Shown: positions 1-9,082, counted from the first letter of the stretch. The stretch is DNA of 64,000 nucleotides from Ardenticatenaceae bacterium (GCA_020634215.1 JACKCD010000001.1:1-64000); one strand, 5' to 3'. Numbers and translations: made by a program. The notes: generated from the letters alone by a model not told the origin.

Positions 1-3
1 ATT

Positions 4-1003
4 AGAGTTGTTCCTTAATAAGACAAGTTGAAATTCCAAAGGGCGGCAGCAATGCTAATAACATCATCGTCAAAGGAGTCTTTGTGATTACGGAAGCGAT
101 GCACCAGAATGTTGTATCGTTTCAGACCACAAATAGCATTTTCAACAAAGACTCTGATTTTGCCCAGAGCTTGATTATCTGCCTTCTGCTCGTCTGTCAA
201 AGATGGGTCAGGGTTTTTCTTGCTTTTGCGTGGTTTCTTGTGCGGCAGATGAATCTCATCACCCACGTACTCTTTAACAATACCTTGATAACCTAAATCA
301 ACAAGAACCCTGATGAGTTCAAACCAAGCTTGCTCTGGAGGAAACTCCTCTTTAAGCATCTTGTAATCATGGGTATGTCCAGCAAACGTTTTGCCCAGAA
401 AGAGAATCATTTTACCCAAGGTAGAAATGACCGTGTTTTTAACCGTGTGTCGTTTTTTTTACCACTGTAATGCTCTTGTTGCTCTTGGTTATCTTGAGGA
501 CGACGATAATTTCGCTCGGTTACATCAATCAGAATTGTATCCAGCCCATTCAGAGCTTCGAGCAACTCATCTGGTGTGGCAAACTCCCGCTGCGGCATCA
601 CCTCTAATTCAACCAGGGTTTGATGTAAGACAGGGGCAAGTTTATGGAGGTTTTCATTGGCTTTAGATCGTGCCATGTTGAACTGAGTACCTAACACATC
701 AAAGGTTGGATACACTTTGAAGTAATATAGGGCAAACAATAGCTTATCTTTCATGGTGGGCAAGGCACCTTTCTGCCCGCCCCCAGGTCGCCGTTGGCGT
801 ATCCCACTTAGTAGGCCTTCTTCATAGGCTTGCCATTGCATTTGATGATATGTTTGGCTAAACATGTCCAACAAAATGTTAAATTGGCTTAATGACACGC
901 CTGTTAGTGCACGCATTTGGCGATCATCTCGTATCTGTAAACTCATTGGGTTACTCCACTTTTTGCTTAGAATTTACCCATTTGTTTAATAAGGAACAAC
1001 TCT
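4..1003 (-). mobile_element. IS5-family insertion sequence (about 1.0 kb)
   Basis: The ends are near-perfect inverted repeats: AGAGTTGTTCCTTAATAA at 4-21 and its complement TTAATAAGGAACAACTCT at 986-1003, with one mismatch. The element holds one transposase split over two frames on the minus strand. ATT occurs just outside both ends (1-3 and 1004-1006), compatible with a 3-bp target duplication. A TA duplication with the boundary moved by one base fits too. It interrupts a HIT-family gene. The window begins three bases from the IS end, as expected if an assembly contig broke at a multicopy repeat (inference). It contains no AACGGCCGTT copy, unlike nearly all of its surroundings, suggesting recent arrival. 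Confidence 0.85.
15..946 (-). CDS. IS5-family transposase, expressed by -1 frameshift
   Basis: Two overlapping frames make one transposase. The upstream frame (946 to 407) starts with an ATG behind GGAGTAACCC. It carries a helix-turn-helix of the HTH_Tnp_4 type (around FNMARSKANENLHKL) and the start of the DDE_Tnp_4 catalytic domain (TILIDVTE, then YSGKK). The downstream frame (to 15) carries the rest, with DLGYQG and a C-terminal AICGLKRYNIL region. They join at a run of eight A on the minus strand (8 T at 463-470). A -1 slip there restores the family motif YSGKKKRHT. Such slippery A-runs are known in several IS5 subgroups, so this is probably programmed frameshifting rather than decay. The fused product would be about 310 residues, normal for the family. 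Confidence 0.82.
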
Positions 1004-1198
1004 ATTATTCAATTTGCCGAGGCGAAAGAGCATCCACACGTACACTTTCACGTTGTCCCGCGCCTAGCCGACCAGCCAGAGGCATACCGCAGCACCAATA
1101 TCTTTGGCTATTTGGGTGTGCCAGAAGCCGAACGTGTGCCAGAAGCCGATATGGATGCAATTGCTCTGCAAATTCGGCAGGGGTTGAGCCGCTTCTAG
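1004..1198 (+). pseudogene. HIT-family hydrolase, C-terminal fragment cut by the IS
   Basis: The frame running out of the IS right end reads QFAEAKEHPHVHFHVVPRL and stops with TAG at 1196-1198. HPHVHFHVV matches the histidine triad His-x-His-x-His-x-x of HIT nucleotide hydrolases, and the following part (FGYLGVPEAERVPE) resembles the C-terminus of bacterial HIT proteins. The active-site end of the gene is present. The N-terminal half must lie beyond the left edge of the window, on the far side of the IS. No start codon or ribosome site lies between the IS and the motif, so this piece is probably silent. Confidence 0.7.
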
Positions 1199-1407
1199 CC
1201 AAAACAGGGTCATATTAGCTACAATGGCTCCAAAAATTTTAGGCAAAGTGTACAATGGCAACTAAACAAAAGTAGCCAAAATGGTGGGTTGACTCGATCT
1301 CTTGCCGCGTGAACCAATCTTGGCTGGATAGCAATGATAAGGGTTTACAGATAGCAAAATCTTGCTAACCTTACTAGGTTTGTCAAAACTTGAATTTGGA
1401 GAAAAGT

Positions 1408-2628
1408 ATGGAACAGGTGATTGAGGCGTTAAACGGCCGTGTTGCCGCCGCCGAACAAGAGATTCTACAATTTTTTCGTGAAATCGTAGCCATTCCCAGC
1501 ATGAACAGCGACATCGAAGCCGTTGGCAAGCGCATTGGCGAAGAAATGACCAAGCTTGGTTACGATGAGGTGTACGTAGACAAATACGGCTCCATCGTTG
1601 GTCGCATTGGCAATGGCGACAAAATTATTTTGTACGACACCCACATAGACACAGTGGGTATTGGCGATCCATCCCAGTGGCCTTGGGATCCTTTTGAAGG
1701 CAAGGTGGAGGATGGCATGTTATATGCGCGGGGGGCATTGGATGAGAAGAACAGCACCCCCGGCATGGTGTATGGTCTAGCTTTTGCCCGCGATTTGGGA
1801 TTGCTAGACGGCTTTACCTGTTACGTCCTTGGTAACATTGAGGAGTGGTGTGATGGCGTGGGCTGTGCGGCTTTCCATGATTGGGAAGGGGTGCATCCTG
1901 ACTTTGTGGTGATTGGTGAGCCAACCAACATGAAAGTCTATCGCGGCCACAAGGGGCGGTATGAGTTGGAAGTGACCTGCAAGGGGCGTAGTGCCCACGC
2001 GGCCAGCAATTTCATGGGCGATAATGCTGTCTACAAGATGATGCCGGTGATTGAGGCGATTTCCAAATTGGAGGAAACGTTTGTGCCGGACGACTTTTTA
2101 GGCATCGGCCGCATTACCGTGACCAAGGTGAGCAGCGTTAGCCCCAGTAACAACGCTGTGCCGGATGAATGCACCATCTTCATTGACCGCCGGATTACTT
2201 TTGGCGAGACAAAGGAAACTGTTCGGCAGCAGATTGAGGCCATTATCCCTGAAGAACACAAGGCTGATTTTACCATTCGGGAGTTGTTGTACACTGAACC
2301 CAGCCATACGGGTGCGGTGTATGAATATGAGCAATATTTCCCTTCGTGGGCGTTCCCCGAAGATCACCCCTTTGTGGTGGCCGGCCGCGAAACGATGAAG
2401 GCGATTTGGCCGGAGATCGAAGATTTGCACGGGCAAGGCAAGTGGGACTTCTCAACGAACGGCAATTATTGGGCAGGTAAGTTGGGGATTCCCAATATTG
2501 GCTTTGGCCCTGGCAATGAGATTTATGCCCATGCGGTGAATGAGCATGTGCCGCTCAAGGATGTGGTGGAAGCCACGAAGTTTTATGCGTTGCTGCCGGT
2601 GTTTGTGAAGAAGGGGATTGGAGATTAG
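1408..2628 (+). CDS. ygeY: YgeY-type M20 metallopeptidase/deacylase
   Basis: A 406-residue cytosolic M20-family zinc hydrolase closest in pattern to YgeY proteins. YgeY is associated in many bacteria with purine/selenium-linked nitrogen catabolism, but its substrate is not established. Visible metal-binding pattern: DTHIDTV, then GALDEKNSTPG (Asp bridging the two metals), an IEEWCDGVG acidic pair and IGEPTN. The dimerisation insert begins near KGRSAHAA. I chose ATG 1408 because GGAG lies seven bases upstream; a TTG at 1390 in frame has no ribosome site. It is followed, after a convergent Uma2 gene, by YgeW- and PLP-enzyme genes, which supports a shared pathway. Its last codons (GIGD, stop) read through TTGGAGATTAG, a motif used in hairpin repeats elsewhere in the window. 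Confidence 0.85.
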   Translation: MEQVIEALNGRVAAAEQEILQFFREIVAIPSMNSDIEAVGKRIGEEMTKLGYDEVYVDKYGSIVGRIGNGDKIILYDTHIDTVGIGDPSQWPWDPFEGKVEDGMLYARGALDEKNSTPGMVYGLAFARDLGLLDGFTCYVLGNIEEWCDGVGCAAFHDWEGVHPDFVVIGEPTNMKVYRGHKGRYELEVTCKGRSAHAASNFMGDNAVYKMMPVIEAISKLEETFVPDDFLGIGRITVTKVSSVSPSNNAVPDECTIFIDRRITFGETKETVRQQIEAIIPEEHKADFTIRELLYTEPSHTGAVYEYEQYFPSWAFPEDHPFVVAGRETMKAIWPEIEDLHGQGKWDFSTNGNYWAGKLGIPNIGFGPGNEIYAHAVNEHVPLKDVVEATKFYALLPVFVKKGIGD

Positions 2629-3236
2629 GGCAATAGGTCACGCACGGAGAGCTGGGCGATTTCTTGGTTGTTGAGAATGACAGGGATTTCGTCGGCTTCG
2701 CGGTAGGTGATGAGTTGGTGATAGGTCGGGTTGTCTGATGGCCCAGAGGGTTGTGAATAGACCTCAATTTGACGCTCAGACAAATTAACAATCCAATAAG
2801 TGGCAATGCTGGCTTGAGCGTAGATACGTTTTTTCCACGTCTGGTCTTGATACAGGGTGGAATCGGAAACTTCAATCACAAGGGGTACATCTTGCGGTTG
2901 AGGATGACGGTTAACAAAATCACGCTTGTTGCCTTGAACAACGATTACATCGGGTTCAGGCTCGCTCCCATCGGTGGTGATGGGTTGTTGAGACTTAACA
3001 AAATACCCTGATTTGAGTGTAGCCATAAGCTCATCACGGATTTGGTCAGTTGTAAAGCTGTGCGGTGGATTAACTGTCATTTTTTCGATTAGGTATCCTT
3101 CGAGCAGTTCAAGACGGTCGTTCTCAGTGAGTAAACCAGCTTCGAGCATTTCATGGTAGCGAGCAACCGTAATACGCCAAAATTGAAAAGGCGGGTAAGT
3201 TAATTCGTTGATTGGTGGAGCTAGAAGGGGTGTCAT
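2625..3236 (-). CDS. Uma2 family (DUF820) endonuclease-like protein
   Basis: A 203-residue protein of the Uma2/DUF820 family, a restriction-endonuclease-like fold that is very numerous in cyanobacteria and Chloroflexota. The family pattern is visible in order: LELLEGYLIEKMTVNPPHS, then the catalytic-like EPEPDVIVV, then VPLVIEVSDSTLYQD with a following KKRIYAQASIATYWIV. Start ATG follows AAGGATGATCCG. Its stop overlaps the ygeY stop tail to tail by four bases, so it sits as a convergent cassette inside an otherwise co-directional gene set. The role is unknown; members are often treated as selfish or nuclease-like genes. Confidence 0.85.
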   Translation of the reverse strand: MTPLLAPPINELTYPPFQFWRITVARYHEMLEAGLLTENDRLELLEGYLIEKMTVNPPHSFTTDQIRDELMATLKSGYFVKSQQPITTDGSEPEPDVIVVQGNKRDFVNRHPQPQDVPLVIEVSDSTLYQDQTWKKRIYAQASIATYWIVNLSERQIEVYSQPSGPSDNPTYHQLITYREADEIPVILNNQEIAQLSVRDLLP

Positions 3237-3330
3237 CGGATCATCCTTAAAAACAATTAGGTGATAGCTATGAGGAGATTATACCATAGCTGTCATAAAT
3301 CATTTTATAAAAAGTTAAGGAGAAAAATAA

Positions 3331-4305
3331 ATGCAAACTCATTTACGTGGTCGGGATATGATCACAACGCAGGAATGGACAAAGGACGAGTTGGACACTA
3401 TTTTTGATGTCGCCTTTGACCTGAAGCGCAAGCGGGCACTGGGGATTTCCCACGCCACGCTGCGCGATAAAGTATTGTCTATGCTGTTTTTCTTCACCAG
3501 CACCCGTACCCGCAACAGCTTTGAGGCGGGGATGGCGCAGTTGGGTGGACACGCGCAGTTCGTGGACAGCACCACAACCCAAATTAGCCACGGCGACACC
3601 GCTAAAGAAATTGGCGAGATTTTGGGGCGTTACAATGACGGGATTGCCATTCGCCAGTGTGACTGGGGGGTGGGAAACCAATATATTCGGGACGTGGCGG
3701 CGGCGAGCCGGGTGCCGGTGCTGAATATGCAGTGTGACCATTTTCACCCGTTCCAGATTTTGGCCGACATGATGACGATCATGGAGAAGAAGGGCGATCC
3801 GCGTGGGCTGACGATTAATGTGAGCTATGCGTATGCCAAGAGCTATCAGAAGCCGATGAGCGTGCCGATTAGCCTGATTTTGCTGATGACTCGCTTTGGC
3901 ATGAATGTGCGCCTGACGCATCCACCGGAATTCAATTTGCTGCCGCAATATGTGGAGCAGGCAAAGGAAAATGCGCGGAAGTCGCGTGGGTCATTTGAAC
4001 TGGTGGATGATTTTGACGCTGGCTTTAAGGGTGCCGATATTGTGTATCCGAAGGCGTGGGGCTGTATGCTGACGACGGAGAGCCATGAGGAGTCGGCAAA
4101 AATCAGCGAGCAGTATACCGACTGGATTACGGATGAGCGGCGGATGGCGTTGGCGAAAGAGGATGCGATTTATATGCACTGTCTGCCGGCCGACCGCAAC
4201 ATTGAAGTAACCGATGGTGTGATTGACGGGCCGAACAGCGTGGTGTATGACGAAGCTGAAAACCGGCTGCACGTGCAGAAAGCTGTGATGGCTTTGACAA
4301 TGTAG
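3331..4305 (+). CDS. ygeW: YgeW-type knotted carbamoyltransferase
   Basis: A 324-residue member of the aspartate/ornithine carbamoyltransferase superfamily. The carbamoyl-phosphate loop FFTSTRTRNSFEAGM (family STRTR) is near residue 57, and the C-terminal MHCLPADR is the usual HCLP motif. The middle region differs from ornithine and aspartate enzymes and resembles the YgeW branch, whose substrate is unproven. AAGGAG precedes the ATG by eight bases. It reads in the same direction as ygeY and the PLP enzyme downstream, a neighbourhood typical of YgeW. A 55-base inverted repeat containing GGACGCAGAT lies between its stop and the next gene. Confidence 0.85.
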   Translation: MQTHLRGRDMITTQEWTKDELDTIFDVAFDLKRKRALGISHATLRDKVLSMLFFFTSTRTRNSFEAGMAQLGGHAQFVDSTTTQISHGDTAKEIGEILGRYNDGIAIRQCDWGVGNQYIRDVAAASRVPVLNMQCDHFHPFQILADMMTIMEKKGDPRGLTINVSYAYAKSYQKPMSVPISLILLMTRFGMNVRLTHPPEFNLLPQYVEQAKENARKSRGSFELVDDFDAGFKGADIVYPKAWGCMLTTESHEESAKISEQYTDWITDERRMALAKEDAIYMHCLPADRNIEVTDGVIDGPNSVVYDEAENRLHVQKAVMALTM

Positions 4306-4330
4306 TTTTTTGGTTTGGCTGGTAGAGAAT

Positions 4331-4392
4331 AGGACGCAGATTTTCCTGATTTTCCTGATTGGGCTTATCAGGTCAATCTGCGTTCTATTTTT
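4331..4392. repeat. Dispersed hairpin repeat, GGACGCAGAT type
   Basis: An inverted repeat between ygeW and the PLP enzyme: AGGACGCAGATTTTCCTGAT on the left and its near complement TCAGGTCAATCTGCGTTCTA on the right, ending in seven T. A related element lies at about 63,415-63,515, and a looser relative built on ATCCGCGTTCGTCCG at about 40,420-40,462. It could end transcription of ygeW, but the sequence family is dispersed rather than gene-specific. Confidence 0.7.
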
Positions 4393-4437
4393 TTGCAAGA
4401 ATATTTTGTACAAAATATTTTTGGATGAGGAAGCGCG

Positions 4438-5892
4438 ATGATTGATTTAACGATTCATGAAGAAGCATTGGGGCGGTCGGTGCAGCGGGCGCGGGAACAG
4501 CGGATTGTGATTCCGACGTTTGCCCAGATGAAAAACCCGGCGTTGATTCCGGCTGAGGTGAAGCAGCAGTTGGGTGGTGTGGGGCTGTGGGATATTAACC
4601 CGGTGAATTTGTTCCGCATTACGTGGCACAATGAGCCGGTGGCGCACGGTGGCGGGTTTGGCGGGGTTAATTATTTGGAGCTGCCATCTTCGCTGACGGG
4701 AACGCGGGCGCGGGTGGTGGTGTTGGTGGGGAAATGGTTCCCAACGGGGGCGCACAAGGTGGGGGCGGCGTTTGGCTGTTTGGCTCCGCGCTTGGTGACG
4801 GGGCAGTTTGACCCGACGACGCAGAAGGCGGTGTGGCCTTCGACGGGGAATTATTGCCGGGGTGGGGCGTATGATTCGGCACTGCTGGGGTGTGAATCCA
4901 TTGCGATTTTGCCGGAGGGAATGAGCCGGGAGCGGTTTGCTTGGCTGGAGTCGGTGGCGGGTGAGATTATCAAAACGCCGGGTACGGAAAGCAATGTGAA
5001 AGAGATTTTTGACAAGTGTTGGGAGCTGCGGCAGTCGGGTCAGGATTTGGTGATCTTTAACCAGTTTGATGAGTTTGGCAACTACCTGTGGCACTATACG
5101 GTGACGGGGGCGGCGATGATGGAGGTGTTGGGGGCGGTTAACGGCCGTTACCGGGGCATCGTCTCATCCACGGGGTCGGCCGGAACCATTGCTGCGGGTG
5201 ATTTCCTGAAGCAACAGTTCCCCGGCAGCAAAATTGTTGCCAGCGAGGCCCTGCAATGCCCCACGCTGCTCAACAACGGCTTTGGCGACCACCGCATTGA
5301 GGGGATTGGCGACAAGCACGTGCCGTGGGTGCATAACATCAAAAACACCGACATGGTGGTGGCGATTGATGATAATGCCCCGATGAACATTATGCGGCTG
5401 TTTAATGATGAGATTGGGCAGGAGTTTTTGGTGAACCAGGGTGTTGAAGAAAGCATGGTGCATCAACTGCGGCTGCTGGGGATTTCGGGGATTGCGAATG
5501 TGTTAACGGCCGTTAAATTCGCCAAATATTACGAAATGACCGAAGACGACGTGGTGCTAACCGTTGCCACCGACTCGATGGACATGTACGGCAGCCGCGT
5601 AGAGGAAATGGATGCGGCGCACGGGGCGCTTTCAATGTTGGATGCGGCCGGCATCTACCAACGCTACATCATGGGAACCAGCATTGACCATGTGCAGGAG
5701 CTTGGCTATTACGACCGCAAACGCATTCACAACCTGAAATATTACACCTGGGTGGAGCAGCAGGGCAAAACCTACGACGAAATTCAGGCGCAGTGGTATG
5801 ATGACAGCTACTGGACTTCAATTCACGGCAAAGCTGATGAAATTGATCGGCTGATTGTGGCGTTTAACGAACGGGTGCAGGGCGTGGGGTAG
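4438..5892 (+). CDS. PLP-dependent enzyme, tryptophan-synthase-beta fold
   Basis: A 484-residue fold-type II pyridoxal-phosphate enzyme (PALP family). The Schiff-base lysine lies in PTGAHKVGAAFG near residue 105. The phosphate-binding glycine loop is probably STGSAGTIAAGD. It is longer than cysteine synthase (about 310) and does not show the sequence style of E. coli YgeX diaminopropionate ammonia-lyase, although it occupies the place YgeX has beside ygeW and ygeY. The exact reaction is therefore open: a lyase or beta-replacement on an amino acid that yields a carbamoylatable amine is only a guess. ATG follows GAGGAAGCGCG. Two AACGGCCGTT copies (about 5,136 and 5,507) lie in the coding sequence. 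Confidence 0.8.
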   Translation: MIDLTIHEEALGRSVQRAREQRIVIPTFAQMKNPALIPAEVKQQLGGVGLWDINPVNLFRITWHNEPVAHGGGFGGVNYLELPSSLTGTRARVVVLVGKWFPTGAHKVGAAFGCLAPRLVTGQFDPTTQKAVWPSTGNYCRGGAYDSALLGCESIAILPEGMSRERFAWLESVAGEIIKTPGTESNVKEIFDKCWELRQSGQDLVIFNQFDEFGNYLWHYTVTGAAMMEVLGAVNGRYRGIVSSTGSAGTIAAGDFLKQQFPGSKIVASEALQCPTLLNNGFGDHRIEGIGDKHVPWVHNIKNTDMVVAIDDNAPMNIMRLFNDEIGQEFLVNQGVEESMVHQLRLLGISGIANVLTAVKFAKYYEMTEDDVVLTVATDSMDMYGSRVEEMDAAHGALSMLDAAGIYQRYIMGTSIDHVQELGYYDRKRIHNLKYYTWVEQQGKTYDEIQAQWYDDSYWTSIHGKADEIDRLIVAFNERVQGVG

Positions 5893-6233
5893 GCAGCGGA
5901 CGAGCAAACCTGTATTGCGCTTGCAGGTCGAGTACCCAGCAGCGGTTGAGGGCTTCCAACGTAGCAATGAGATCATGCACCAGCGTCGCGTAGCGGCGCA
6001 TTTCGGCTTCAACATTTGTACTACAATGAATAGCTCGTCCGCAGATCCTAACTAGCGGGCAGTTGTAGTTGTATGCCAGCCTGATGATTGACTCTAAGTG
6101 GCTGATCTGTTCGTTCGGCGGTGTTTGTTTGGGCTACGACTGTCCGCATGGAAAGCGGTGGTGAAGTGGGAGGTGGAGCGGCCGTTTTGCCCCCACAACC
6201 CACCAATACCAAAGCGATTATACTCCGTGCCAT
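5864..6233 (-). pseudogene. Possible decayed small lipoprotein
   Basis: From an ATG at 6233 one frame reads MARSIIALVLVGCGGK, a lipoprotein signal with a Cys after a hydrophobic stretch, then a proline-rich linker, ending at a stop near 6,052. A second minus frame stays open from about 6,135 to a TAA at 5864-5866 and reads protein-like (AEMRRYATLVHDLIATLEA). Joining them would give a secreted protein with a helical C-terminus. It overlaps the 3' end of the PLP gene by 28 bases. The frameshift is inferred and I recognise no family; chance open frames cannot be excluded. Confidence 0.3.
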
Positions 6234-6235
6234 TT

Positions 6236-6284
6236 GAAACCCATGGTTTTTGCGACACCTGTGAGGCAAAAAACCATAGGTTTC
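6236..6284. terminator. Hairpin, GAAACC-ATGGTTTTTGC arms
   Basis: GAAACCCATGGTTTTTGC is followed after 13 bases by GCAAAAAACCATAGGTTTC. This is a strong stem with one or two mismatches. It lies between convergent genes (the PLP enzyme and the 6488-8275 lipoprotein) and may act as a bidirectional terminator, or be another dispersed repeat. Confidence 0.55.
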
Positions 6285-6341
6285 ATTCTAATTTGAGTAC
6301 AGCAGTAAAAAGTGGGTCTTTCGGATTTCGTGGGGTTTCGG

Positions 6342-6403
6342 GCGTATTACGTATTGCGTATTGCCTATTGAGAGGCGATTTACGCAATACGCAATACGCA
6401 ATA
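6342..6403. repeat. Iterated-arm hairpin, ATTGCGT type, copy 1
   Basis: The left arm contains GCGTATTACGTATTGCGTAT and the right arm ACGCAATACGCAATACGCAA, separated by a short loop. Each arm is a short tandem repeat of a 7-base unit (ATTGCGT or its complement). A second copy lies at 32,758-32,811 between flavin reductase and oxidoreductase genes. Confidence 0.75.
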
Positions 6404-6487
6404 AATGAGCAACCACCTGGATTTCCAAGGAACCTAAAAAGTATCGTTTCATAAAGCGAATGAATAGTAAGCCGATTCGTCATTTAT

Positions 6488-8275
6488 TTACTGGTCGACA
6501 GCATTGAGCCACAAGGTGTCGTTGCGCTGTTGGGTTGCAGCGTCGGGCAGGTCTAAATCGAGGTTGAGTAGTGCTAAACGGCCGTTTGTCAGCACATAAT
6601 TCATAAAGGCGGCTACCTGCGGCTTGGCTTGTAGGGTCGTGTCTAACGTAATCAAAATGATGGGTTGATTGAGAGTGTAGGCAATAGTAAAGTCCAGTAC
6701 TTGTGCGCCATTGCCACTGCACAAAACCAGTTCTTCTTCCGTTATAGCACGGCTGGATAACACCCCGTCTGCTAATCCGTTGCAAAGTGAAGCGATGCCA
6801 GCGGCGGTATTATTGCTCAGGTTCAAAACGGGGAATCCTGTGAAGCCAGCGTCAAGGAATTGCACCATCAGCTCATCAACAATGACCATGTTATCCGAAC
6901 CAGCGATTGAAAAATCGCCGCTATAATCTGCCGGATTAATTGGCTCTAGGGCTGAAGGGGCAACGGCCGTTCCTGCCCGAAGTAGATCTAAATTCACAGC
7001 AATGAGCGGGTAACCAAAGGAATACGTTAGTTCAACCCATCTACTTTGTACTTGTAATACAACCTCTTGATCTGCTTGCTGCCATGTCGACACGCGCCCA
7101 GAGGAGGTTGATTCTTCTTCTATCAAGACCCAAGATTTCTCCTCAAACAAAGGTATCATGCGATCAACATTCACATCGGTACCGTCAAATAGGGATTCAT
7201 ACGTTTGCTTAAATGTTAAAGCACCAATCTGGGCATCTTCTGGCAGCGGCACCTGTTTCAAATCTATCCATTCGTCATTGCTAGTGACCTGTAAATCAAC
7301 AATCGTTCCCTCCACCTCTTCAAATTGCAGCCTAAGGGAATAGGGATCTTGCCTAAATTGTAGCTTGTTCTCATCGGCAACGATTTCTGACCAGCCGCGC
7401 CCACTCAAAAGATGATAATAGTAGGCGTTGATGTCAGCGACTGCTTGTTCAGTGACGAAAGTGGCTGCCAAAATGTTGAGTGCCTCGCCTGTGTTGTCTG
7501 GAACAGGCACCAATTGTGGTGCATTGATAAGGGCTAACGGATCCGCAAGGGTATAGCCTAAAATGGCTTCTTCGGCAGGTACGGTGGCAACGGCGGTAGG
7601 AACGGTGGCAACGGCCGTTGCGCCATTAAACAGATAGTTCCCTTGAACTATCTGAATTCGAGTACGGTCTGAACCACTGCTGGGAAAAACACGAATTCGC
7701 AGTGTCCCCTCTGCCCCATCGGCCGATTCGGTCATTGTACCATCTGCATCAATTTCGATATCGTCTAACCCGGCAAATTGTTTGATGTCGTCAATCTCAA
7801 AGGCATAATCTGCCTCATCTGATGGCTCGTAGTTGCCGGTTAGTTCGGACGCATCTAGCAGCAAGCAATCGCTAATCGCGGCAGCATCTCCAGGTGTATA
7901 GGTCAGGTTACCATTGTCAAACAGCACAAAACGGCCGTTTGCAAACAACCGCTCAAAACAATCTACCGTTTCCCCTAGACGCTCTCCCTCTGCCTCCACC
8001 CGCTGCCAACTTGTGATTTCCAGCTCGGTTATGATGCCCGATTCGGTTAGTGGGGTGTTCGTCGGGGCAACCGTCGTTGGGTCAACACCCGTTTCTGCAC
8101 CAGTTTCCACCTCGGCATCTACACCGCTCTTAGCCGACTCAGTTGGGTCAACGGCCGTTTCTGCCGCGCTTTGTGCCGTGGAGAAAACGGCCGTTTCCTC
8201 CCCCCCTTCCGCTCCATCACACCCGACCAGCACCAACCCAGCCAGCAAAACCACCCAAAACAGTCCCCATTTCAT
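6488..8275 (-). CDS. Lipoprotein with C-terminal PstS-like binding domain
   Basis: A 595-residue exported lipoprotein. The signal is MKWGLFWVVLLAGLVLVGC with the lipidated Cys at 19, followed by an acidic Thr-rich linker. I see no named family in the central parts; one contains repeats of TAVATVP. The last roughly 150 residues (GDFSIAGSDNMVIVDELMV to ITEEELVLC) match the start and mid pattern of PstS-like periplasmic binding domains. I moved the start to ATG 8275 because GAGGAG lies just upstream; an earlier in-frame ATG gives a poor signal peptide. Probably a surface sensor or solute binder. Six AACGGCCGTT copies lie inside, several in linkers. It follows gene 8296-8979 closely, probably co-transcribed. 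Confidence 0.7.
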   Translation of the reverse strand: MKWGLFWVVLLAGLVLVGCDGAEGGEETAVFSTAQSAAETAVDPTESAKSGVDAEVETGAETGVDPTTVAPTNTPLTESGIITELEITSWQRVEAEGERLGETVDCFERLFANGRFVLFDNGNLTYTPGDAAAISDCLLLDASELTGNYEPSDEADYAFEIDDIKQFAGLDDIEIDADGTMTESADGAEGTLRIRVFPSSGSDRTRIQIVQGNYLFNGATAVATVPTAVATVPAEEAILGYTLADPLALINAPQLVPVPDNTGEALNILAATFVTEQAVADINAYYYHLLSGRGWSEIVADENKLQFRQDPYSLRLQFEEVEGTIVDLQVTSNDEWIDLKQVPLPEDAQIGALTFKQTYESLFDGTDVNVDRMIPLFEEKSWVLIEEESTSSGRVSTWQQADQEVVLQVQSRWVELTYSFGYPLIAVNLDLLRAGTAVAPSALEPINPADYSGDFSIAGSDNMVIVDELMVQFLDAGFTGFPVLNLSNNTAAGIASLCNGLADGVLSSRAITEEELVLCSGNGAQVLDFTIAYTLNQPIILITLDTTLQAKPQVAAFMNYVLTNGRLALLNLDLDLPDAATQQRNDTLWLNAVDQ

Positions 8276-8295
8276 GTGACACTTCTCCTCATACA

Positions 8296-8979
8296 TCATG
8301 ATGATTCCAAACGTAGCAAGCAGTTATTGCCTGTCATACTGCCCCACACCTCAAAATCATCACCATAATCAACATTAACCATCCCTAACCCGGCACAGTT
8401 CAGCGTAAAAAGTTGTCCGCCAGAATTAATTGTCATAACCGATTCCAACGTGTAGCTATACCTCCCCGGAGATGGCACGGTAACATCCAGTTTCTCAACT
8501 GGGTTTGAGCGGTTGACATACATCTGCCCCTCGTAATTACCATCAATAAAAACCGTCGTTTCACCCTCCACAACCGTGAAATTTCCCCCTTGCCCTAACC
8601 CTGTTAGAATCGAAAATGTCACATCTGGAACAAAATCCTCATCTGGATCAGCTACCGGTTCATCATCCTTCCTCCTGTTGACCCTTGGTTCCTCATCTTC
8701 AGTTGGTTCTGGTTCTGGTAGTGGGGTGGAAGCTGGCTCTAGTGTTGGGACAAGTGTAGAAGCTGGCGCAGGAGTTGTGACCAGTTGTTGTGGTTCACCC
8801 ATTCCAGCAGCAGGCTCCCTTTGATCGGCAATCATGAAAGCCACCAAGGTGGCTAACAGCGAAACCACAGTTGCAACTTTTGTGGCAAGCTCCAACGCAT
8901 GATCTTCTTTTTTGCCATAGTGAAATGCAAACAAAGCAACGGTAATAAGCAAAAGTAAATAAGCAATTGTTGTTCCCAA
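8296..8979 (-). CDS. Membrane-anchored protein with extracellular beta domain
   Basis: A 227-residue protein of no family I recognise. Two membrane helices lie at about residues 2-20 and 35-52, then a Pro/Thr/Glu-rich linker with a basic RVNRRKDD patch, then a C-terminal domain of about 110 residues rich in Thr, Gly and Tyr with two Cys late in the chain (LNCAGLG and NNCLLR), possibly disulphide-linked. I prefer TTG 8979 as start because GGAGG is five bases upstream; the in-frame TTG at 8991 overlaps that ribosome site. The PstS-like lipoprotein gene follows after 20 bases. Divergent from the STAND regulator at 9083. Confidence 0.6.
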   Translation of the reverse strand: MGTTIAYLLLLITVALFAFHYGKKEDHALELATKVATVVSLLATLVAFMIADQREPAAGMGEPQQLVTTPAPASTLVPTLEPASTPLPEPEPTEDEEPRVNRRKDDEPVADPDEDFVPDVTFSILTGLGQGGNFTVVEGETTVFIDGNYEGQMYVNRSNPVEKLDVTVPSPGRYSYTLESVMTINSGGQLFTLNCAGLGMVNVDYGDDFEVWGSMTGNNCLLRLESS

Positions 8980-9082
8980 TAAAACCTCCAATTTTTGTTA
9001 TACGCATTCGCCAATTGGAGTTTAGGGCGAGATCGAGCTAAAATCTGGTATCAAATTGCACCAATTCTGCGAAAAGGAGCTT

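Noticed and set aside
3331..4305. Calling the carbamoyltransferase ornithine carbamoyltransferase (argF)
   Set aside because: The STRTR and HCLP motifs are shared, but the central region and the ygeY neighbour point to the YgeW branch, and no arginine genes are adjacent.
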